NCBI GenBank assembly: GCA_001785725.1
Contig: MFUQ01000015.1
Span: forward strand, 1-29,256
Direction: 5' to 3'
Source: Candidatus Nomurabacteria bacterium RIFCSPLOWO2_01_FULL_36_10b
GTDB taxonomy: Bacteria > Patescibacteriota > Minisyncoccia > Phycocordibacterales > UBA1006
Length of the DNA: 29,256 nucleotides
The notes under the pieces are model-generated. The model was given only the letters and a program-made list of their open reading frames with translations, ran no database searches and was not told where the DNA came from. Positions 23,310-29,256 of the stretch are shown here, one piece after another (the stretch's first letter is position 1; the number at the start of each line of letters is the position of its first letter). Made by a program: the position numbers and the translations under genes.

Positions 23310-24905
23310 ATGCAAAAGTTTATACAAACAATAGAAAAAGTAAGAGAACTTATGCGCCTATCAGAAAATGAGAGGGCTAATATGCGTGCCTTACTTTTAA
23401 ATCATATAAACACTCCTATAACTTCACCATTCTCATATCCGTCAAAAATAAGATCTCATCGTTGGATTTTGGCTCATCATAGATTTTTCATTCGTGGTGT
23501 TGCTGTAATTTTAATTGTCTTACTCATTGGGGGAACAGGACTAGCAAGCGCTTCAGAACAAGCTCTACCTGGCGATGCTTTATATACCGCAAAACTTGCT
23601 TTTGAAACTATAAAGTCAAATCTAAAGCCAACTCCTGCCGCTAAAGTATCATATGAGATAACCCTAACAGATAAACGATTTGATGAAGCAAAAGAACTCT
23701 CTTCCCAAGGTAAACTTACAACAGAAACAAGTGTTATAATCGCACAAAAAATTAATGAACACACATCGCGCGCAACAACCACAGCTAATAAAGTTGCCTT
23801 TTCCGACCCTGAACAACACATGGAGGCGCTTAAAGCCATTAAAGATGAACTTATTACTGGTAGCCAAGAAATTAGCTCTACAATAGTGGAACAAACTGAA
23901 AAAGCGGAGGTTACTTCTTCTGATTCTGTTATTGATGAAACAACACCTATAGAACAAACTACTGATGAAGGAACGACAAACGATCCTGGAAATAATAATG
24001 TGGACGATATCATAAAAACAGATATGACTATTGCTGAAGCAAACCAAATTATAGAAGAAACATTGGGGGTTGTATTAGCAACTGCTAAAGAAAATATAAA
24101 AGAAGTTACAAAAATAGAAAATACTGTAAATCAAATTAATACTCTAATTGCTGAGACAAATGATAACCCACAAAAGAATGATGGAGATACTTCATCAGAA
24201 AATATCAATGGCGCAGGACAAGTTAATGATAGCACTAACTCTATAACTATTCCGATTTCATCTGTGGCTACATCAATTTCATCTGAAACTACATCGTTTA
24301 TAACTAATGATGTTTATATTAAAAATAGCATTGACCAATTCCAAAACGAGATTACTTTCCTACATACACTTGTGCCGAAAAATGTACAAATTGTAGTGCC
24401 AACGCCACAACCTGTACAAGTTATTCAAGAACCTACAATATTGCTAAATAAAACATTATTGCAAGTACCAACTATGTATGATGCTACTAGTGAAGTAACC
24501 GCTTTGCCTTCTATTCCAACTGACACTGATATTGCCGTGGCGCCAGTATCTCTTCCAGCTGGAGGAGACATATCTAAATTAGAAGTTATTAAATTACCTT
24601 TTGATATTTCATCTTCAAACACTATAGAAACAACTGCATCTGCTGATAAACTTATGCGAGATATTGATACATCATTTAGTTTATTACAGAGCGCTTATGA
24701 TGCCAATAATATAATTGCAGTTCAAGCGCTTATGGAAAAAACTGACACTCTAATAGGACAAATATATATAATACTATCACGCGAGAGATACCATGTAACT
24801 ACGCAACAAGCACTGTCCCAATCAACTCAACCAAGCGTGCAAACTAAGCAGGTTAATCAAATTGAATCAACAATTACAATACCTAGTCCTTCTTCCGTAT
24901 TATAA
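23310..24905 (+). CDS. DUF5667 single-pass membrane protein, putative anti-sigma factor
   Basis: A 531-residue protein encoded directly behind the sigma gene. The N-terminal 55 residues are cytoplasmic and helical (ENERANMRALLLNHI). One membrane span lies at about residues 57-78 (FIRGVAVILIVLLIGGTGLA). Right after it is the DUF5667 signature: ASEQALPGDALYTAKLAFET, then KVSYEITLTDKRFDEAKEL. The remaining external part is long, rich in Thr, Ser, Asn and Glu, and largely disordered with helical blocks. By context it would hold the sigma factor at the membrane through its short N-terminal domain and respond to an envelope signal. The domain call is firm; the anti-sigma role is inferred. Its 3' end overlaps the convergent lamin-tail gene by 23 bases. 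Confidence 0.8.
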   Translation: MQKFIQTIEKVRELMRLSENERANMRALLLNHINTPITSPFSYPSKIRSHRWILAHHRFFIRGVAVILIVLLIGGTGLASASEQALPGDALYTAKLAFETIKSNLKPTPAAKVSYEITLTDKRFDEAKELSSQGKLTTETSVIIAQKINEHTSRATTTANKVAFSDPEQHMEALKAIKDELITGSQEISSTIVEQTEKAEVTSSDSVIDETTPIEQTTDEGTTNDPGNNNVDDIIKTDMTIAEANQIIEETLGVVLATAKENIKEVTKIENTVNQINTLIAETNDNPQKNDGDTSSENINGAGQVNDSTNSITIPISSVATSISSETTSFITNDVYIKNSIDQFQNEITFLHTLVPKNVQIVVPTPQPVQVIQEPTILLNKTLLQVPTMYDATSEVTALPSIPTDTDIAVAPVSLPAGGDISKLEVIKLPFDISSSNTIETTASADKLMRDIDTSFSLLQSAYDANNIIAVQALMEKTDTLIGQIYIILSRERYHVTTQQALSQSTQPSVQTKQVNQIESTITIPSPSSVL

Positions 24906-26475
24906 TTTTTATAATGTCTAAACGATAGATATATATTAGTGTGCCAACAGCGCCAATAATACTTGCGCTAAATAATACCCATAACCATTTTGGTATGGTC
25001 GCTTCTGATTTTGTTTTTATAATACTATCACTTGCTGATGCAGAAAATTTATCAGAAAGTTCTTGCGATAAAAGCTCAATTTGAGTTTCATCTTCTATAC
25101 TATTTATGTTGTCTTCAGAGGCATCATTTATGTCTTGCATTTGTACTTGTGTTGATTCATCATCTGTATATAGCATTTCATTTTCTATTTCAACAGAAAT
25201 ATCTTTCTGTGGCCTACGTACATATGACGAATGAACTCTGCCATCTGGATACTTTAAAGCAACTTCCGCTGATGAATCAGAAATAATACTATTAAATCCA
25301 GTTACAGAAGTAGGAAAATAGCGAGATTCTTTCTTTGGAATATATGTATATTCTGGAACTACAAAACATCTTATGCTATAACATATTCTCCAATCACTAA
25401 AATCAAAAATTCCATTCGTCATATTTTCTAGATGTATAGACCCTTGATAATCAATACCAATTAGTTGAATGTCTGAGTTTATAATTGAAATTTGTTTCTC
25501 TAAATGAAATGTCGGTTCAGCGTTAGGAAGAATATTCCCATTGTCATAGAATTCAACTACAACTATATATTTACCGGGATACTCATATGTATGATTATGA
25601 TGTGTGTTCCAGTAGTCAGTATATGTCGTGCCATCGCCCATTGACCATATATACTCACCATGATTCACAAGCTTATCCTCTTCTTTATATCTATGAAGCG
25701 TTATATCAAGCGCAAAATATTGAGCTACACCAGCAACTCCATGCGCCGGTATTGTAAGCTTGCTTGTATAATATGGGTCAAAATACCCCTTCATGTCTCT
25801 CATTATTGATGAAGCGCTCATTGTATGTTTTTTATCTGTAACTAGTGATGTTTGATATATTGTAGTATCATTTTGCGTTACATTTGTTGTATCATCAATT
25901 GAATTATTATCATCATTTGATGTTTGTGTATCATCATCTGTAGAAGAAGTATCGGTTGTATCATTATTTTGAGTTGATAAAGTTTGATACGCTGACCCAA
26001 GAGTTAAGGAAGCCGAAACCCATGTTGAAGAATTATATTGAAGAGAATAACCTGTACCATTTGCGCCATCTAATACAGTGTATGACACTGTGTCACGAGT
26101 GTTCCCTCCATCATCAATAAGTGACAGTGTTTCGCCTGTATTATTTAGAGAAAAAGCACTATCAAAAAGTAGCCCAGTATAACTACTGTTATCGGCTAAA
26201 AAATTAGCTGGATTATCTGCAATTACAGCATACCCATGTGAAGGAAGACTTGTTCCTCCACGAAATTCAACAATTCTATGATTGGTTGCGTTCTCAAAAA
26301 ATTTCCAATCCGTAAGAGTTACCGTTGCGTCAGTATCATTGTATATTTCTACCCACTCGTGGCCAGTGTCTATACTTGGTGGATCATACATAATTTCCGA
26401 TATACGAATCTCCGCATACACAATAATAGGCGCATATAAAATGAGTGCTATGCTCACAAAAAACAATTTCTTCAT
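24883..26475 (-). CDS. Surface-anchored lamin-tail/PKD domain protein
   Basis: An exported protein of 530 residues from ATG 26475. It has a signal peptide (MKKLFFVSIALILYAPII) and a lamin-tail domain starting IRISEIMYDPP with HEWVEIYNDTDATVTLTDW and SLNNTGETLSLIDDGG, residues about 20-145. A Thr/Asp/Ser-rich linker follows. A PKD-like domain at about 260-325 contains YIWSMGDGTTYTDYWNTHHN and YEYPGKYIVVVEFYDNG. A second, partial lamin-tail-like block may follow (GSIHLENMTNGIFDFSDWRI). A C-terminal membrane helix (WLWVLFSASIIGAVGTLIYI) with a basic end anchors it. Such architecture suits cell-surface adhesion or envelope organisation. An upstream GTG at 26487 is an alternative start. Neither start has a Shine-Dalgarno. 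Confidence 0.8.
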   Translation of the reverse strand: MKKLFFVSIALILYAPIIVYAEIRISEIMYDPPSIDTGHEWVEIYNDTDATVTLTDWKFFENATNHRIVEFRGGTSLPSHGYAVIADNPANFLADNSSYTGLLFDSAFSLNNTGETLSLIDDGGNTRDTVSYTVLDGANGTGYSLQYNSSTWVSASLTLGSAYQTLSTQNNDTTDTSSTDDDTQTSNDDNNSIDDTTNVTQNDTTIYQTSLVTDKKHTMSASSIMRDMKGYFDPYYTSKLTIPAHGVAGVAQYFALDITLHRYKEEDKLVNHGEYIWSMGDGTTYTDYWNTHHNHTYEYPGKYIVVVEFYDNGNILPNAEPTFHLEKQISIINSDIQLIGIDYQGSIHLENMTNGIFDFSDWRICYSIRCFVVPEYTYIPKKESRYFPTSVTGFNSIISDSSAEVALKYPDGRVHSSYVRRPQKDISVEIENEMLYTDDESTQVQMQDINDASEDNINSIEDETQIELLSQELSDKFSASASDSIIKTKSEATIPKWLWVLFSASIIGAVGTLIYIYRLDIIKIIIRKKD

Positions 26476-26528
26476 ATGGAATATCACACGACTTTGCCGT
26501 GAGAATAATATATAAAATGGTTATTAAT

Positions 26529-28652
26529 TTATTCCAATACCTGCCTCAAAACATCAGTATCAACTTCGTTTTGTGTTGTGCCAGGATTAGAGAGTGTGTG
26601 TTGAGACGGCACTATATCCGAATGCACCGTTGTGGCTGTAGGAGAAGTATACTCTAGCAGATTAGATGACGCAACTGTTTTTTGCGATGTCTGCTGTTGA
26701 ATTGATTGTTGTGCCTGTTGCTCTGTCGCTCTAGATGTATGTGGTGTTGTTGATTTATCTGGTGATGGAGGCGTTGCTATTTTTATACGATTAAGAATAT
26801 CTTTAAGAGCAGAGGTTGATTCTGGCTTAGCAGTTTTTTCAATAAGACGTTTTTCTTTTTCCTTTTCACGGGCTTCTTTTTCTTTCTGCCACTTTGTTGA
26901 AATTGCAGTATTAGTATTACTTCCCATATCATCTAATGAAATAGAATCTTTTATTTTCTTTTCCTCTGGGAAAGAATCTTTTTTAACTGCTTTGATTTTT
27001 TCTTCCTTCGTAGAAGAATCTAAAGTATTTATTAAACCTTGTAATTCTGGAGACACTATAATTTTAGAAGGTTTTTGAGGAGCATTCTCTATCGGAGGAG
27101 TATAACGTTGTCGTGGCGAATATGGCCTTGATTGAGCAGAACCAGATGGACGATCTCTATCTCCATATCGTGGCAATTGTGATTGAGATTTATAAAATGA
27201 CTTTTTATTATATCCACGATGATCTTCTTCATCTTCAACTGGAGCTGGGTAAAGTTTGTCCGCTTCTTCTTCTACCCAAACACCTCCAGTAGCCTCAACT
27301 TCCGCGCGCTTTTGTTTAAGATATTCTTGATGGTCTAATTGCTTCTGGCTTGGAATTGGCTTGAACCATTCTTCAATTTCTATTTCAACTTCTGCACGAG
27401 GACGCGCATATATCTCACGTGATGATAGAAATACTCTTTCTTTCATAGATATCGCTGGTTTTGCAATTGGAGGCAATGTGCGAGCCGAAAAAGCGCGTGA
27501 TGTCATACCGTCAATTGAAAGACGCATATATACTTGAGCAAATGCAAGCCCAACCATATCTTGTTGAACAAATTCTGGAGCAAATTCCCTTTCAAATAAT
27601 TCCGCATCTTGTGGCCCAATACGAAACACAATCATTGTGCCAACATTGCCAATTACGGCATCACGCACAGTTTCTACTAATTGAGTAACATACTGATGCG
27701 CCATTGTTAGTGAAAGCTTATACTTACGAGCTTCTGACAAAACACTAGCGAATGATTCATTTGCAAAGTTTTGAAATTCATCCGCATAAAGATAGAAGCC
27801 GGGTAATTTTTTCTCAATATATTCTTCTGGATGTTTGGCCCGCGACATAGCTGCCAAATATATTTTTGTGGATAACATCCCTCCAAGAAGTTGCGCATTC
27901 TGCTCTCCAAGGAGACCTTTTGAAAGATTCCCTATAAAAATTTTCTGATTATCCATTATTTCTTGTAAATTAAATGAGGATTTTGGTTGAGCAATAATAT
28001 TTCGAATAATTGGATTAGATGTGAATTGTCCTATTTTATTTTGAATTGCCGCGCCTGCCTCTCTGCGGTATTTATCATCCCACTTACCATAATCATCAAT
28101 CCAAAAAGAACGCACTGACGGGTCTTTAACATTATCAACAATAAGCTTTCTGTATTCCTTATCCGTCAACATACGATTAAATCCTAGTAGTGTAGCATTA
28201 GGATATTCAAGGAGCGCCAAAAGCACATTCTGCACTAAGTATTCCATACGTCCTGAAAATGCATCAACCCAAATTGTTTTCATTACAGACAAAATACCAT
28301 TAGCAACTTTATGTCTCTCATCCGGCCCTCCTGCATCTTCCAACACATTGAATGAGATTGGATAATTCATATCAAACGGAGCAAAATATATAACATCCTT
28401 AACACGATGCTCTGGAACATAATCAAGCATTTTTTCAGCTGATGAACCGTGAGGGTCAAGAAACGCCACGCCATTTCCACGTATTATATCCTGCGCTATC
28501 ATATTTTCTATCAATGTAGTTTTTCCAGTGCCTGTTTTACCAATAATATAAATATGGCGGAAGCGATCAGTATTTTTAATACCAAATTTCTTCCGCGCAT
28601 TACGGAAATCTGTTTCACCAATATATGTAATGTCTTGTGGATTCTCAACCAT
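26529..28652 (-). CDS. TraD/HerA-type ATPase (type IV secretion DNA-binding domain)
   Basis: A 707-residue ring ATPase of the FtsK/HerA superfamily, like the coupling proteins that feed DNA or protein into type IV systems. The P-loop IYIIGKTGTGKTTLIENMI lies near residues 34-52, followed by VAFLDPHGSSAEKMLDYVP. Walker B is FYLYADEFQNFA near residue 295, with a sensor segment LTMAHQYVTQL shortly after. No N-terminal membrane span is present, unlike classic TraD. From about residue 430 on the protein is disordered: charged and Gln/Ser/Pro-rich, with KEKEAREKEKEK-like helices. TATAAT lies 12 bases upstream of the ATG. Similar soluble forms are common in CPR genomes, where their role in pili or DNA uptake is not settled. 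Confidence 0.85.
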   Translation of the reverse strand: MVENPQDITYIGETDFRNARKKFGIKNTDRFRHIYIIGKTGTGKTTLIENMIAQDIIRGNGVAFLDPHGSSAEKMLDYVPEHRVKDVIYFAPFDMNYPISFNVLEDAGGPDERHKVANGILSVMKTIWVDAFSGRMEYLVQNVLLALLEYPNATLLGFNRMLTDKEYRKLIVDNVKDPSVRSFWIDDYGKWDDKYRREAGAAIQNKIGQFTSNPIIRNIIAQPKSSFNLQEIMDNQKIFIGNLSKGLLGEQNAQLLGGMLSTKIYLAAMSRAKHPEEYIEKKLPGFYLYADEFQNFANESFASVLSEARKYKLSLTMAHQYVTQLVETVRDAVIGNVGTMIVFRIGPQDAELFEREFAPEFVQQDMVGLAFAQVYMRLSIDGMTSRAFSARTLPPIAKPAISMKERVFLSSREIYARPRAEVEIEIEEWFKPIPSQKQLDHQEYLKQKRAEVEATGGVWVEEEADKLYPAPVEDEEDHRGYNKKSFYKSQSQLPRYGDRDRPSGSAQSRPYSPRQRYTPPIENAPQKPSKIIVSPELQGLINTLDSSTKEEKIKAVKKDSFPEEKKIKDSISLDDMGSNTNTAISTKWQKEKEAREKEKEKRLIEKTAKPESTSALKDILNRIKIATPPSPDKSTTPHTSRATEQQAQQSIQQQTSQKTVASSNLLEYTSPTATTVHSDIVPSQHTLSNPGTTQNEVDTDVLRQVLE

Positions 28653-28724
28653 AATTCTTATTTAATTATAACATATCCACGGAAAATCTAGTGTCTAGTA
28701 GTTTGACTAAATATAAATTTTAAC

Positions 28725-28752
28725 TTGCATATGTAATTATCCATGATATATT
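28725..28752 (+). promoter_or_regulatory. Promoter of the structured RNA
   Basis: TTGCAT (28725-28730) and TATATT (28747-28752) are 16 bases apart, placing the transcription start at about 28759, the first base of the RNA stem. Confidence 0.5.
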
Positions 28753-28758
28753 ATGAAT

Positions 28759-28845
28759 GTGCTTGTGGAGCGTAAGCTCTGTTTGGCTATTACATAAGCT
28801 GAAAGCAGGCACCACAAAGAATCCATCCACGTGATGGTTTTTTTG
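28759..28845 (+). ncRNA. Candidate structured small RNA of unknown family
   Basis: About 80 bases bounded by a promoter and a terminator. GTGCTTGT (28759-28766) pairs with GCAGGCAC (28805-28812) over eight pairs, two of them G-U. Inside are two hairpins: GGAGC/GCTCT closed by a GTAA (GNRA) tetraloop (28767-28780), and a TTTGGCT stem with an 8-base loop (28782-28804). This makes a three-way junction. A competing pairing, TTGTGG with CCACAA (28763-28768 and 28812-28817), excludes the outer stem, so the RNA could switch. I checked it against SRP, 6S, tmRNA, tRNA and the common riboswitch signatures I know and found no match. Confidence 0.5.
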
Positions 28846-28850
28846 TTTTT
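28823..28850 (+). terminator. Terminator of the structured RNA
   Basis: Stem CCATC/GATGG with a 5-base loop (28823-28837) is followed by seven T, a G and more T. It separates the small RNA from the gene starting at 28888. Confidence 0.7.
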
Positions 28851-28887
28851 TAAAATATGTTATACTAAACTAGCCGATGAAGACTGT

Positions 28888-29256
28888 ATGACTACTACTT
28901 CGAATTATAAAGAAATTCGTAATAATGCTCGTACGTATTATAAATCAATCTATAATATTTTTTGTCCTGCGTTAAAAAATACTATATTATTCCAATCTGC
29001 AGGTTTTAAACATATAATTTACAAAAGTCATGGGAATATAAGAGATAAACCGTCCCAAGTAATGAGATTCCAATTATTACGACATGTTACATATCTAGTT
29101 AAAATTACAACAACAATTCAAGAATACGAAGAAACAATACAGAGGTTTCATTACTACAAAAAGAAAGTTGGAAAGAAAGTTTTATTTCAAAAACAAGTTT
29201 ATTATTGGGGAATAATTGCTATTATAAATAATAAGAAAATAAAAGTTATTTTAAGA
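28888..29256 (+). CDS. Barnase/EndoU/RelE-like nuclease-type protein, 5' part (runs off right edge)
   Basis: I translated 123 codons from ATG 28888 to the window end with no stop. The protein opens with a basic helix, YKEIRNNARTYYKSI, then FCPALKNTILFQSAGFKHII followed by YKSHGNIRDKPSQVMRFQLL, a helical stretch RHVTYLVKITTTIQEYEET, and strands YYWGIIAIINNKKIKVILR at the edge. This order, with a cysteine-containing first strand, an H-x-x-Y-K segment and late paired strands, resembles the phage Barnase-EndoU-ColicinE5/RelE-like (PBECR) proteins that I recall from CPR genomes. The usual final block with the last catalytic residues lies outside the window. TATACT (28861-28866) may be its own -10. 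The family call is from memory of the pattern and is moderately sure. Confidence 0.55.
   Translation, partial: MTTTSNYKEIRNNARTYYKSIYNIFCPALKNTILFQSAGFKHIIYKSHGNIRDKPSQVMRFQLLRHVTYLVKITTTIQEYEETIQRFHYYKKKVGKKVLFQKQVYYWGIIAIINNKKIKVILR

Noticed and set aside
23477..24047. Long minus-strand frames inside the DUF5667 gene
   Set aside because: They mirror the Thr/Ser/Glu-rich coding strand and carry no start signals.
28759..28845. The small RNA as SRP, 6S, tmRNA or a tRNA
   Set aside because: The SRP GGAAG-loop motif, a 6S-type long rod with open bubble, tmRNA ends and tRNA T-loop sequence are all absent.
1..29256. Recoded UGA (as in Gracilibacteria/SR1)
   Set aside because: Complete conserved proteins end normally and I saw no in-frame TGA inside conserved domains, so the standard bacterial code suffices.

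Overview
The window looks like chromosome from a Candidate Phyla Radiation (Patescibacteria) bacterium, probably Parcubacteria-like. The DNA is AT-rich and read with the standard bacterial code. The proteins are the lean CPR forms of widespread families: short FtsA and FtsZ, a PriA-like protein without its ATPase motifs, minimal YbeY, bS21, a DUF5667 anti-sigma-type protein, a lamin-tail surface protein and a soluble TraD/HerA-type ATPase. I place it by protein style only; there is no rRNA or tRNA in the window.

Layout. 1-510 (minus strand): the 5' part of an unidentified gene with a textbook promoter and Shine-Dalgarno, and a hidden 44-residue membrane protein with its own terminator. 590-7436 (mostly plus): priA-like, rpsU, ybeY, ftsA, an antisense small gene, ftsZ and a thioredoxin reductase. 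7474-14159 (minus): a 2047-residue secreted SpvB/FG-GAP/RHS protein of the Tc-toxin BC type, with a variable C-terminal domain and two small membrane-protein genes behind it that may be immunity proteins. 14281-17870 (plus): a four-gene ubiquitin-like conjugation operon (E2-like, JAB peptidase, E1/ThiF, ubiquitin-like protein) with its own promoter and terminator. 17876-22401: a duplicated scrap of the ychF 3' end, ychF, a small helical protein, a family-4-type uracil-DNA glycosylase, and an operon of NDH-2 plus a P-type-ATPase-like protein that keeps only membrane segments. 22443-22609: a cluster of extragenic palindromic repeats. 22758-28652: ECF sigma factor, DUF5667 membrane protein, lamin-tail/PKD surface protein and TraD-like ATPase. 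28725-29256: a compact structured RNA with promoter and terminator, then the start of a gene resembling phage barnase/EndoU/RelE-like nucleases.

Two styles of gene start coexist. Most housekeeping genes have a -10 box 4-9 bases in front of the ATG and no Shine-Dalgarno, so their mRNAs are predicted to be leaderless. The ubiquitin-like operon and the two genes at the left edge instead have Shine-Dalgarno-led starts (AGGAGG-type in the operon and the edge gene, a shorter GAGG in the 44-codon gene). Together with its visibly higher GC, this suggests that the ubiquitin-like operon was acquired.

The most interesting system is the ubiquitin-like operon. Its E2-like, JAB and E1 genes lie in the order B-A-ThiF that I recall for PRTRC loci, but no parB or other PRTRC genes are present, and its ubiquitin-like protein carries a short tail after the final glycine that would need trimming. 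Next are the catalytic-domain-free P-type ATPase remnant, the RHS toxin locus, and the small RNA placed before a nuclease-like gene.
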